Shown: in pieces, positions 25,707-37,240 of the stretch | Layout: every line of letters starts with the position of its first letter | How positions within the stretch are numbered: the first letter of the stretch is position 1 | From: Inia geoffrensis | Taxonomy: Eukaryota; Chordata; Mammalia; Artiodactyla; Iniidae | Length of the DNA stretch: 64,000 nt | Assembly (NCBI GenBank): GCA_036417435.1 | Contig: CM070901.1 | Location: forward strand, 9,770,001-9,834,000 | Direction: 5' to 3' | Translations under genes and position numbers: made by a program | The notes under the pieces: generated by a model | The model's input: only the letters and a program-made list of their open reading frames with translations | Database searches by the model: none | What the model was told of the DNA's origin: nothing

Positions 25707-26640
25707 TTTTTTTTTAAGTGTCTTATTTTTATTTTACAGAATTCGGAATGCGGCATTTACAGAAGAAATGACACAAGTGGTGCAGCCACCCAAGGACCAA
25801 GATGATAGTAAGCTGCGTTGCAAACCCCAGTGTAAATTCCTACTAAATGAAAAAGCCGGATTCCAATTCTTCATCAAAGGTTTTGGTGGATATTTTCAGT
25901 AACCTTCAGATATAGATACCCAACCCCATGGCTAGCAGATGAGAGAGAAGAGACGGAAAAAAATCTTTAGAAACTCTGCAGAGAAGATGCCGCCTTTCTC
26001 CCTAACACTCGTGTTCCTCAAGCTCAGCGCGGTCGTGCGCTGCGGGGGTTTGAAGAGGAACTGGGGGTGTGGGTGACGAGTGATGTTTTTTGGCCGACTT
26101 GACCAGTCCCATATCCAGTCTGAGTTTTTCTTCAAGAGGCTTTCTTCATCTTTCCTTGTCTCCATGTTAGCTTCCTCTGAGAGCTGTTTTTCTTATCAAT
26201 ATTAGTGTGTCTGCTTTGGAAGCTCCGTTGGTATCTTGCGAGGTCTATGAGCGAGGTGGGCGGTCACAGAGAGAAGTTTTGGGGCTACTCCGTCCAGACT
26301 CATGCTGCACACCCAGCAGTATTTCTTCCACGTCGCCATTATAAACAGAAACAGAGTCTGGAACAACGCTGGCATTCCCATTATTGCCAAAGTGTAATTC
26401 CACCGAAGAGCCATGCAACCCCTCCTCCGGCAGTACGGGAGGCTTACTCTGAGACACGGCGCCTGGGCAAGGGTGAGGCAGGAGGCGAGTCGGCGTCGGG
26501 GTCGACGTGGGGTCAACGTCAGCGGCGACGGCGGCGGGGGTCGACGTGGGGTCAGCAGGCGCTCTGAGGCTGGAGTGCGAGCGGCGGCGTCAGCGTCGGG
26601 CCCAGCGGCTGGAGGCCAGACTCACCACGTACACCGCTGT
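25707..26640 (-). pseudogene. BNIP3P: Processed pseudogene of BNIP3 (mitochondrial BH3-only/mitophagy receptor)
   Basis: Read on the minus strand, this is an intronless copy of BNIP3 mRNA: a GC-rich 5' UTR (about 26640-26458), coding sequence and 3' UTR to the poly(A) tract (T-run at 25707-25715, with AATAAA-type signals just before it near 25722-25735). Recognisable protein pieces are an N-terminal part (26457-26248, with [32 protein letters not shown] and a CDRPPRS end) and a C-terminal part (26165-25932, with [16 protein letters not shown] and [18 protein letters not shown]). It cannot make BNIP3: the start ATG is GTG at 26455-26457, a CAG is TAG at 26245-26247, sequence is lost between the two parts, and a frame change near 25955 destroys the C-terminal transmembrane segment needed for mitochondrial anchoring. 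The functional parent encodes an outer-membrane mitophagy receptor elsewhere. The 5' edge and target-site duplications are not clear. Confidence 0.95.
26458..26610 (-). other. CpG-rich block (retrocopied BNIP3 5' UTR)
   Basis: This is the most CpG-dense part of the window. It lies just upstream of the GTG that replaced the BNIP3 start codon, and is best explained as the parent gene's 5' UTR carried in the mRNA. An 18-bp unit containing gtcgacgtgggg is repeated exactly 39 bp apart (26498-26515; 26537-26554). There is no evidence that it acts as a promoter here. Confidence 0.75.
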
Positions 26641-26649
26641 CTCTTGAAA

Positions 26650-27216
26650 GGTAATGGCAGCCATTTGGGTAATGTGTTTACATTTCATTTGTGGTCTTGA
26701 CTGACCAAGCTGATGTTTAGCAGTGATTACCTCTGACCCGCGTTTACTTCTGCGATGAGGATCTCATCATTGCTCGCAACTGTGTAAAAGAAATGACCTC
26801 TGAGAAACAGTCTCAGTGAAAACCTTCTTTGGTCATAGTTGTCCTCTGCTCTTTGAATCTAGCAGCATTCATACGCATATTCCCTGAGCATCGGTCAGAA
26901 AAGGTGGTTGGTTTGGTTTATTTTGTTAAATACTGGAATACAGATGCTAAAAGGTATGTCTAGGATCTAGTGTTGATGGAAAAATTGGGAAGGAAACTAA
27001 TAATAAACAAAATACCTCTGTATCTAGGGGGTGACAGAGAAAGTGAGAGAGACTGTCTTCAGAAATCCAGCTAAAGATACTGCCTATTGGATTCCTAATG
27101 AAAGAAGGAGACTCTTAAATTCTAGGTGACCAGGTTTTAACCTTAGGATAGAAATAAAACTAGAAATAATACGTATAATACATAAATTATGTATCTTGTA
27201 TTTTCAATCACTTTTT
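26650..27216. other. Unassigned sequence
   Basis: The 5' flank of the BNIP3 pseudogene. Nothing recognisable up to the SINE target-site duplication at 27203. Confidence 0.35.
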
Positions 27217-27437
27217 TTTTTTTTTAATTTTCTAAAAATTTTTTTGCGTTACGCGGGCTTCCCACTGTTGTGGCCACTCCCATTGCAGAGCACAGGCTCC
27301 GGATGCGCAGGCTCAGCGGCCATGGCTCCCAGGCTTAGCCGCTCCGCGGCACGTGGGATCTTCCCGGACTGGGGCACGAGCCCGTGTCCCCTGCATCGGC
27401 AGGCGGACTCTCAACCACTGCGCCACGAGGGAAGCCC
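27217..27437 (-). mobile_element. CHR-type SINE, copy 3
   Basis: A complete CHR-type copy with an interrupted T/A-rich tail at left and the head at right ('gcgccacgagggaagccc' on plus). The 14-bp duplication ttcaatcacttttt lies at 27203-27216 and 27438-27451. Body substitutions suggest it is a little older than copies 5 and 7. Confidence 0.95.
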
Positions 27438-27451
27438 TTCAATCACTTTTT

Positions 27452-28144
27452 CGTACCGTGTTTAACTATGGTTCACGTGAAGTTCATAAACATGATTTAA
27501 ATACCAGCGTTTGGTATTTTTCCTCCTGCTTTGTCCAAGTCCAAGAAACTGAGAGAAATAGTATTTCAAGTGACATTAATGTTCAGTTCACTGGAGAGTT
27601 AGGTTTTTGATCAAGGATGGTTCATCAGGCTTTTTCATTGACCAGATAAAATATTCTTTCAGGCGTTCTAAAGCCTTTGCCCTTTTTCTTTGCCCATCTC
27701 ACAGACTCGGGCTCATTAAGCACCTCGGTTGCCTTGACACTGAGAATGAGGTGCTCTGGACGGAAGACACAGGGAGGAAGTACCCTGGTTTTGAGCACAT
27801 AAACTATATTCCTGTTTTATTATCAGTCTCTTTTAAGTTTGATTGTAGAAGTCCATCCTCTAGGGTCCAACCTACTGGGACTGTACTGTCAGACTTGGGC
27901 TCCTGGCAAAATGGGTATCAGACCTGAGACTAAAGTTTCCCTGTCACCTTGAGAGGCTCTCTTTCAGAGTGACCAGCTAACCTCCCTCTGAGCTGGCTCT
28001 TTTTTTCACAACAGGGGTTTCTTTTGTGTTTTTCTCCTCCTTGATTAATCCATTAAGAGAGACAAATTCAAATGTGGATCAAATGACTAGCCCTTGAGTG
28101 TGTGTATTTTTTTTTCCTAACCTTGAGTGTGTGGATTTTTTAAA
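27452..28144. other. Unassigned sequence
   Basis: No recognised gene. The ORF at 27607-27927 (106 codons, plus) has no domain. A 29-bp-period direct repeat (28092-28133) is reported as a finding. Confidence 0.35.
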
Positions 28145-28447
28145 AAATTATTTTCAAAACTTTTATTGTAGTATAGTAGATGTACAATGTTGTGTTACTT
28201 TCTGGTGTACAGCAAAGTGAATCAGTTATACATATACATATATATACTCTTTTTTTATATTCTTTTCCCGCATAGGCCATTACAGAGTATTGAATAGAGT
28301 TCCCTGTGCTATACAACAAGTTCTTATAAGTTAATTATTTTATATATAGTAGTGTGTACATGTCAATCCCAATCTCCCAATTTATCCCTCCTCCCCTTAT
28401 CCCCCGGTAACCATAAGTTTGTTTTCTATATCTGTGACTGGGTCTTT
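28145..28447 (-). mobile_element. L1 3' UTR (cetartiodactyl type)
   Basis: Plus-strand 'cttttattgtagtatagtag', 'gtgtacagcaaagtgaatcag', 'catataggccattacag'-like sequence (cgcataggccattacagag here), 'gttccctgtgctatacaac' and 'tcccccggtaaccataag' match the reverse complement of the L1 3' UTR common in cetartiodactyls. It is 5'-truncated, with no coding part. Confidence 0.85.
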
Positions 28448-28964
28448 TTAATAGCAAAATTACATTTGCTTAGAGCTTCTGCTGCCTTTTCCAGAATAAA
28501 TTCTTCATTTCCTTTCTAACGTTACACCATCCCCCAGGTATTTCTTCTCCCACAGAATCCCAAAATTTCCTATGGGTTACTCACACTTGCTCATGAGTCA
28601 TGTGGTCTCATTAGTTGCTCTGCCTACCTCTGCAGAATCAGCGCTGCGATGAGCAAGTCAGAGACCAGGTGGTCCTGAAATGGCCTGGACTGAACCCTCT
28701 TGGCCCAGTGCTTTACTCACCACCATCGGTCTGACGCACCTGTCCAGATTTCTGCCTCATTCCTACTGGCGCAAATGTTCTGTCCTGAGGAAAAGCAGGA
28801 ATCTCTTCCCATTATATCATGTTTAGCTCCACAGCAAAAGTCCTTTTACTTCAGCAGTTATGTTGGGAAAGGGCTAACCTAATTCATCGTTACTTCAGTT
28901 GAATTCTTTCGGTGTTCGTGAAAATTTACATAGTCATCAAGTGCATACACCTTAGCAAACTGTT
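28448..28964. other. Unassigned sequence
   Basis: No gene or named repeat. Confidence 0.35.
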
Positions 28965-29445
28965 TCCTATTGCTGCTGTACCAAATTACCACAAATTTAG
29001 TGGCTTAAATCAACACAAATTTATTCTTTTACAGTTCTGGAGGTCAGAAGTCCAGGATGTGCCTCACTGGTTAAAATGAGTGTCAACAGCTTCCATTCTG
29101 GAAGCTCTAGGGATAAATACATTTTCTTCCTTTTTTCAGCTTCTAGAAGCTGCTCATGGTCCCCCTCCAAAGCTTGCAATGTCTGGTTGAGTTTTTCTCC
29201 CATGGTATCACTTTAACACTGACTTTTCTGCCTCCCTCTTTCATGTTTAAGGACCCTTGTGATTACATTGGTCCCACCTGAATAATCCATATTACTCTTC
29301 CTATTTTGAGGTCAGTTGCCTAGTAATTTTAATTCCTTCTGTTGTCTTAATTCCTCTTTGCTATGTAACATAGTATTCCCACAAGTTCTGGAGAACAGGG
29401 CCTGGATATCTTGAAAGGCCATTGTTCTGCCTACCACATATACAT
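28965..29445 (-). mobile_element. Solo LTR, ERVL/MaLR type
   Basis: Plus-strand 'ttgctgctgtaccaaattacc', 'ggcttaaatcaacacaaattt', 'cagttctggaggtcagaag', 'gacccttgtgattacattgg' and 'ccattgttctgcctaccaca' are the reverse complement of the same LTR family as 460-1003. No internal region is attached. The short ORFs within are incidental. Confidence 0.8.
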
Positions 29446-31929
29446 TCATAATAACTAAAGTCCAGAAAACAGGATGAGGGGAAAATTAAATCACACTGAT
29501 AGTTGAGAGTTTGATTCAATGACAATACGTAATTTTGAAGGTAAATGTGATTTGAGTTCACATATATTTATTGTTCAAATAGTTTTCCTCTAGGTCTCTC
29601 TGATGCCTAAATTTTAGAGTTCAGATCTTTAATAAAAATGTAAATGTGGAAAGAAGCGTATTTTTTGGCCTCTACAGTCCATTCATGTCCTACACCTCCT
29701 CACTTCTGGTAAAAAAAAAAAAAAGTGGTTTTTCAGTATAATGACATATTATTTTCTAAGTCACAGTTGAAATGAATGGTAAATACTCTGAAATTGAAAA
29801 TATAAATAATTTTCCCTTTAGTAGCAAGCCTTCCAAACAGTGTTTTCCAAGTATTTTGAACACAAAGATTTTTTTATTATATCAATATAATCTGACACAA
29901 GCTAGTTGTGTTACTTTCAGCATCTGTGGATTGAGAAATATAACAAAAACTATTGTGACTCTACTAATGTTTAAAATAAGTATGCACATTATTCTTTATG
30001 ACACACAAATACGTTTCTGACAATGGCACATATAAGTGTATGATATTCTACGTATTTATATATACGGCTTTGTACACATAGATAATCAGTTCACAGGCCC
30101 CTTGTAGTAACTCTGCACTTCAGAAATCTATGTTAAACCCAGATTGCAAACTATTTCCGAAAAGTCAAAAAACGTCTCAAATCTATCTTCTTAATCTCCA
30201 TCAAGAACATAATTTTTTTTTCAAATATTTCAGAGCACTGCAAAATGCAGTTACCTCACTTTTGAACAACTTAAAAAAAGAACCTAGAGTCTACAAGGAA
30301 ACGTGTTGAAAATTCTGAAACAGAAATGTGCAAATAAATAGATTTTTTATTCCTGTCTCTAGTAGTTGTCTAGTATAAAACATGTAATTTACAGTCACTT
30401 AATTTACAGAATTGATATGCTCATTAAATACTACTTGATAATTTAACCCACAGTGTCTCAGAACAGATTCTAAGAACTCTTGAGCCATATGCATATTCAA
30501 ATTTTACTTCTGATTTAAGACTTTAAGAAATAGGATGCCTGTATATGATAAACCCAGTTTCATACAAGTGAAGAATATTTTGTAGGCATTTATAGTAATA
30601 TTAAGCTCTCTACCTAAAACCTGAAGTACATTGTTTCATTGAGTAGTTGTCTGTGCTGGAGAGATCACTGTGTTTTATGGAAACATAATTGGAAAATAAC
30701 TTTTAGAAAAATAAAACGAAAACATTTGATGAGATACATAAATACTATTTACTAGGATATTTATTAGAAAAAAAGAGAAGTTTAAAATTTTAAACAATCA
30801 TTACATTTAAAAAAATTCCCTGTTTGCTTATTGAGAATTATTAGAATAATGTGGAGAATAAATCATGTACCTAAAATAATGGCTTAAATGAGATTGTGGA
30901 AAATTTAGTAAAATGAAAAGATCAGTGTTAAATTATATGGTTTGGCTAACAAAAGAAATCTCTTCATCTTGTCCCATTCATTTTATTAAATAATGTTTTT
31001 AGAAGTTTTATCTCTCAGTTAAGCTTTGGCCAAGGACTCCTAAATTTTTAAATAGTTCCCCAAGTTTACTTAGATGATGCATTTAAAGTTGTTTTTAATG
31101 GAATATATATTGGATGTTTACTGCAGTCTTTTCTGTTCAGATGACTGAGGTATGAATTTACTCTAAAATAATTCTTGATCTGGATTTAAGATTATCAGGA
31201 GCCTATCAATGCAGAAATGACATTAAGAATTTATAATTCCCTGCTCGTTAAAGTTTCCTCAAATCTGATGGAGAAGAGGGATTATATAAGAGCAAATTAC
31301 TGGCATATTTCCATTGCTAAAGGCTAAGGACACAGAACATTTACAGATTCAAAAGGGCATAAATTTTTGTTATGTGCCCATTATAGCCACTGTTGACAGG
31401 AAACAGGGTGGACACAGTGTGAAATGTGACTTGCAGAGTCACTTGAGGCTGGTTCTCTGAAATTTACCAAGTCTACTGCCATTAACAGCCTGTGTAAGTA
31501 GGACCCTAGACAGTGTATTTTGGTTTTATTTACATAGCTAAAGAATGTATTAAGAATTAATCACTTATCATTTACTTTTTATAAATAATCTTTGACTCTT
31601 TTCTCAAAAGAATATTTCTAAAAACTGGTACTACCTAGGCTGAGCATATTATTTTCCATAGGGTGTTAAATAAATTTTTAAAGTAAATTTCTGGTACATA
31701 AGGAAATCTACATTGGTGAGTTAGAAATCATATGATATTTAGGAATGCTGTGATGGAAATTTTTTTTTACTGTTGCTTTTGTAAATGATATTGTTGCAGA
31801 GAGACTTTTAAGCTCTTCCTTCGAAAACTAGGTATAGATAAGAACATGGGTTAGCATAGATTAGATATCAAGGTCTGTAACAAAATGATAACAAATGTGT
31901 TTTCTATTGGTTAGATGTTACTGTTTGAT
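29446..31929. other. Unassigned AT-rich sequence
   Basis: About 2.5 kb without an identifiable gene or young repeat. A 14-A run lies at 29710-29723. Very old, unrecognisable repeats are possible. Confidence 0.4.
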
Positions 31930-32144
31930 TTTTTTTTTTTTTTTTTTTTTTTTGCCATACGTGGGCCTCTCACTGTTGTGGCCTCTCCCATTGCGGAGCA
32001 TAGGCTCCGGACGCGCAGGCTCAGTGGCCATGGCTCACGTACCCAGCCGCTCCGCGGCATGTGGGATCTTCCTGGCCCGGGGCACGAACCGCGTCCCCTT
32101 CATCGGCAGGCGGACTCTCAACCACTGCGCCACCAGGGAAGCCC
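31930..32144 (-). mobile_element. CHR-type SINE, copy 4
   Basis: A complete CHR-type copy with a 23-24 bp T-run at left and head at right. The 11-bp duplication tactgtttgat lies at 31919-31929 and 32145-32155. The ORFs at 31895-32161 are SINE-derived. Confidence 0.95.
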
Positions 32145-32204
32145 TACTGTTTGATATTTAATTCAAAAGAAACAATGATGAGTAGCTGTAAAGCACATAG
32201 ATTA

Positions 32205-32400
32205 TAGTCTAAATCTGTTCTGGGCTCACTCATTGCTACCTGTGTCACCTGCAGGTCAGTCAGTTCGCCTCACTCTGCTTCAGTTTGCTCATTTTATAAA
32301 TGATGGTAATAATAGTACATACCTCAAGAGGTTGTCTTGAGGATTAATACAGGTAAAGCACTTAAAACATTTCCTGACATCTTCTAAGCGTTTTTTGAAA
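32205..32400 (-). repeat. MIR SINE
   Basis: Plus-strand 'tctgcttcagtttgctcattt', 'gatggtaataatagtacatac' and 'gaggattaatacaggtaaagc' are the reverse complement of the MIR consensus. Confidence 0.8.
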
Positions 32401-32404
32401 AAAA

Positions 32405-32720
32405 AGGTATTTACTCATTTATTATTATAAGTGCCTGTACATACCAGGCCCTGTGCTGGAGTCTCGAAGGGAAGTAAGTTGTGGGCCCTGTTCTCAAAGA
32501 GCTTATGAGTCTTACACAGATCATCTCCATGTAATGTGTTCAGGTTTATATGTGAAATACATGTCGGTTGCTATGGCAGAAGCTTGACTCTGGGTTTTTC
32601 CAACAGAATATCTGAGCTGCTTCTTGAAGGTAAGAAATTGTGCAAGTGAAGAAGCTGGGGAAGGGCATTTTGTTTAGAAAATAGCATGAAAGCAGACACA
32701 GAACGGTGAAATAAAATGAA
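32405..32720 (+). repeat. Ancient interspersed repeat, class not assigned
   Basis: 'taccaggccctgtgctggag', 'gccctgttctcaaagagctt' and 'gaagctggggaagggcatttt' match the same mammalian-wide consensus type as 3870-4060 and 40660-41110. Confidence 0.45.
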
Positions 32721-34025
32721 TATGCAGGGAGCTTCTAGTAATTCAGTATCAGAAAGCTGGAATCACAGGGGCCTACGCCTCTGGATGTCCCTCTCCCCCT
32801 GCTTTGGCTTATTCAGAAGGAATCAAATGTTTTTACGTTGGTCATAGATTCTGCAGATCAGCACAGTGCTTACCACCCCTTTTAAGTTAAGCAGACCTGG
32901 GAACAAGGACTTGGGAACAAGTATTTAACTTGAGAAATGATCCCAGGAAGCACAAATGAAAAAGTGCTGAAAAAGAAACAGAAAGAAAGAAATGCAAATG
33001 AGATGTGTGTTAATAAGTGGGTTTCTATTTTGGGCAACTGGGCCTCAGTCCTACTGGTGATCCTCTGAGAAAACACATAGAACATATTTCTGAATTGTTC
33101 CAGGGGAAGATGGACAGACTGGCGTGTTTATTCACCCACTTTCACCCCTGCACACATACCATTGGCTGAAGGTTTCACCTTGAAGCAGTCACTCCCCCGA
33201 TCTTCAGTTGCTCCTGCCTTTAGTCAGCAGGCTCTTGTGGGGCTAGAATTAGCTCTCATGCAGTGAAGGAGAGAGATGCAATGTTGAGAGTAGAATGCTA
33301 TCAACATACCAAAAACTGTCTTCTACAGCCGCAAGTGCGTTCAAAGGGAGACTTAGAAGTTAGGGAGGAGGGAGAGACTGAGGACACAGATTCAGGTGAG
33401 CTGTCAGGCCTCCGAAGACCTGATTCTGTGGCCCCTGGTAAGAAGAATGGGGTAGGGGCTGACTGGAGACTTGAGATAAGGCTGGAGAAATAGGGAGAGG
33501 AAAAATCATTTAGCATCTCACAGACCATGTAATGCTGGCAGTTTATCTTTTATTATTAAGTCCTTTGAAATGGTTTTCATAGAATGTGAAATATTTCAAT
33601 TTGCATTTTGGATCATTGTCTTAGACTGTAAACATTATCCTTAACTGGAAAATAACATAAATTTAGCTAGTTTGTTGAACATGGTTTAAAAATGGGTCTT
33701 GGCCCATACATGGAGATCTGGGACTTAGCAAAAGAAAAATCAATTAGATTCTGTAGTATGATTTAATTCAAACTAAACTTACTTTTGAACATGTTTTAAA
33801 TTGGTGAAATACTAAGTAAATCACAGTATTTTTTATAGTACACGTATAGAGTAAAATGTACGTATTTTTACATATTTACAGAATTTTATCAGTCTATAAT
33901 GATGTCACATACTAGATAAGAATGTAAAGGTACATCACCATATTAAGGAATGTTATGCATAGTAACTGATGAATGCAAGCAATTTACCTTTTAAATTTTA
34001 TTATGACCATACGCTATTTTATTTA
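32721..34025. other. Unassigned sequence
   Basis: No gene. Overlapping ORFs on both strands at 33263-33528 have no domain and no splice support. Confidence 0.4.
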
Positions 34026-34722
34026 TGTTTTTCCAGCTTTATTGAAATAAAATTGACATATAACATTGTGTAAGTGTAAGATGTACAACGTATTGATGTA
34101 ACACACTTACATACCATGAAATGAATACCACTGTTGCATTAACTAACATTTCCATCATCTCATAAAATTACCATTTCTTTTCTGTGGTAAGAACATTTAA
34201 GATCTACTGTCTTGGCCACTTTCAAGTGTATAATACAGTATTGTTAACTATAATCACCCTGTTGTATGTTAGATACCCACAACTTATTCATCTTATAACT
34301 GAATGTTTGTACCATTTGACCAACACCTCTCCACTTCTCCAAACCCCTAGCCCTTGCTAACCACCATTCTACTCTGTTTCTATGAGTTTAGCTTTTTTTA
34401 GATTCCACATATAAGTGATATCATACAGTATTTGTCTTTCTCTGTGTAACTTGTCTCACTTAGCATAATGCCTTCAGGGTCCATCCATGTTGTTGCAAGC
34501 AGCACGATTTCCTTCTTTCTCGTGGTTGAATAATATTCCATTGCATATATACGCTGCGTCTTCTTTCTCCGTTCATCCATTGGCAGACACTGCTGTTGTT
34601 TCCATATCTTTGCTGTTGTGAGTAATGCTGCAGTGAACATAGGAGTGCAGCTGTTTCTTCAAGATACTGATTTTGTTTTCTTTGGCTATATACCCAGAAG
34701 TGGGATTACTGGATCATAACCA
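34026..34722 (-). mobile_element. 5'-truncated L1M 3' end
   Basis: The left side is L1 3' UTR in reverse ('ccagctttattgaaataaaattg', 'cagtattgttaactataatcaccc', 'cttattcatcttataactgaatg'). The right side is the ORF2 end (minus ORF 34640-34398, with residues [16 protein letters not shown] and LATTWMDPEG) up to 'ggctatatacccagaagtggg'. It is diverged from the young L1 at 8316. No duplications are visible. Confidence 0.9.
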
Positions 34723-37039
34723 TATGCTATTTTAGGTTTAAGTATTAGGATCAGACAGTTCCATAATGTTCATTCTAGGTGTGTTACTGTTTGTCTCCAC
34801 TCAGTGGGCACACTCCAGAGAAATGAGTGAGAGAATATAAATTCCTTATTTCTAGATAGTATAGCATCAGTTACAGAATTTAATATTGATTTATGCTAAC
34901 AATTTTGTAGAATTAATGAATAATTGCTTTGAAAATGATTTTTAAACAAAGGAATAATTTGTAGAGTATGACCAAGTTACTTTAACTCAGTATTCTGAAC
35001 GTCTGTTGAGAATCCCTTTAACATTATATTGTGACTATTTCATGAAAGTTCTGATAATGCTTTGTTATCTTAAATGAAAATCCTTTGACAGAGATCACTT
35101 TCTCTGTATTCCCCATCAGCATTTTTTAACATGGACATTAACCACATTGAATAATTTTGTAGGGTGGAGATAATTTCCATGGGGAATTCATACATAAACC
35201 AATTAGACCGAGGCTGAACATGTTTGCTAAAATATGTTTAGCTATATCAGAATGGTTATCTATCTGATTATGTTTAATATCTAAAATAGCTGCTGTTGAC
35301 TTCCTAGAAAAAATGTTAGTACACTTAAATGTGCATGTGCGGTGTGTGTACACGTATGCTTTTGGAGTACTTGTTAAGGTGTATATCCACAGAGAGATAC
35401 ACACTATTATTACTTTGGAAGATACTTCACCTTTTGGCTACTTCGCATAGTTTTAAAAAATTCCAAGTAGGTATTATTTTCACTGATTAATTCTTGAGAG
35501 CCAACTAAATATTAGACTTTGTGCATGAAAGACATTTTCTAAATGCCTATAACGCGGAGGAAGAAGCTGCTGAGTTTGCCAACGTAGAGACATTCCCTGC
35601 TGCTAAGGTGTAGAACGGAGAACTGCCAGAATGTCAGGACCCAGGGAGCTTAGCGTGGTCTCGGATGTAGTTTTTACGGGAAGGAAAAGGAGCTTCCTTA
35701 TAAAGATTCCTTTTTCAGGAATCTCAGGCCAATTAACCACATAGGCAAAGTTCAAGTATGGTTTCTTTACACATATAAAATAATGTAAAGGCCTTTGTTA
35801 CGCAAACAGCACACAGATACAAGTACAGGTTGCAATGGCAGTGTGTTATGTGACATTTTAAAAAAAGGAATCTCACTAAGCTGTAGTGTTGCCGAGGCGT
35901 TTAATTTATCATCTGAACAGTGCTACCCTGATGACAAACAAAAGCATCTTACCTACCTTAAATTGTTCGAGGAATTGTTCAAGTATTGTTTTTTTAAACA
36001 ATACAACCGCTTGTCTATACTTTATCATTGTTGAACAAGTTAAAACTTGATATGGAGCAGAGTTTTTCTATAATATATTCCTTAGTGTTTACATTTAGAT
36101 TTAAAGAGGAAAGCTACTGCACAACCAGTGATTCTATTCCACTCCGTTTCCTCTGACTCGTTCAGGCTTTCTTAATTATTTTTGCAAGAGGCCTTACTGG
36201 TTTTAGTCTGATATTCTAGTAGAAGTAATTTGTACTTTGAGTGGGAAGTTGGGAGCCTATGAACATTTCACTTGTGTGTATTCTGTGTCTACTTTCACTC
36301 CAATCAATATTTATAAAGCTTGCTTTGTTCTGTTCATCTTCCTGCAGTAAAACCATCCAAACCGTTCAGAAAAGTCCTTTTATCCATTAAATGTTCAAGA
36401 TGTATCTCACCTGTCTTCTAATTGATTATATGAAATATACTCTATATATACACCTTTATCCATATACTTTTTTTCTATAATTCCTGACACCCAGGATTAT
36501 CTTTTTCTCAGAGCAGGGTGCCACCATGTTACCTTCTAGCCATGGCCCAATCCATCTGGGAGAGCAGAAGGGAGCATCTGGGATGGTTGGAAAAGGAAAA
36601 CAGGGACTCTTGTTAGCATATTCACATACCAAAGTTAACACTAAATGATAGACCATCTTGGATGTGTTGAGATATGTTTACCTTGTAGTTGTTACATTTC
36701 AAGGTTGCACAAGGAAGAGATCATCTTTGTTCTTTCCTTTCCCACCTGGAATTTTTAAAGCTCTTTGTACCCTTCCAGTACCTGATGGAACCTAACTGAC
36801 CTAGGCCTGAGGCTGAGAAACAGAACAAGTCAGATCCTGGGGGAAGGTGAGAGGAGTTAAGAGACTTAGGGTATCCTGAAAAAAGTGGAGAGTTGAGAGA
36901 GGGAGAGACATACCCTGGGTTCTCTTTTACGTCAGTTGAAAAGACAGATAAAAAAAACTGATAGGCAAAGATATATACATGTGGCATATGTGTATATTAT
37001 TTTATTTAAAAAATAGAGATCAAGGAGATGTTGCATCTG
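34723..37039. other. Unassigned AT-rich sequence
   Basis: No gene or named repeat. A small hairpin-prone stretch (gtattgttt/aaacaatac) lies at about 35985-36006. Small ORFs are of random type. Confidence 0.4.
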
Positions 37040-37240
37040 TTGTGCATCAACGATATGCCAGTCATTTTGCATATATTTTCACATTTAATCTTCAAATAAG
37101 TTTGAAAGAAAAGCACTACAGTCAGCTCCAGTTTGCAGATTGAGCAGTGGGCTGAGAGAGATTATGTAATGCACCCTATGTGGGCTCCTCACTAAAGGAG
37201 TGAGAATTCCCACACCAGTCTCTACAGCTTAACTAATTGC
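37040..37240 (+). repeat. MIR SINE (diverged)
   Basis: 'gccagtcattttgcatatat', 'ttcacatttaatcttcaaa', 'ctccagtttgcagattgagc' and 'gctgagagagattatgtaatgc' follow MIR in order. Confidence 0.65.

Noticed and set aside
26202..26567. 120-codon plus and 104-codon minus ORFs over the CpG-rich block
   Set aside because: They are other-frame or antisense readings of the BNIP3 pseudogene and its 5' UTR.
35985..36006. Hairpin gtattgttt/aaacaatac as a possible microRNA precursor
   Set aside because: The stem is only 9 bp and does not extend to a pre-miRNA-sized hairpin.
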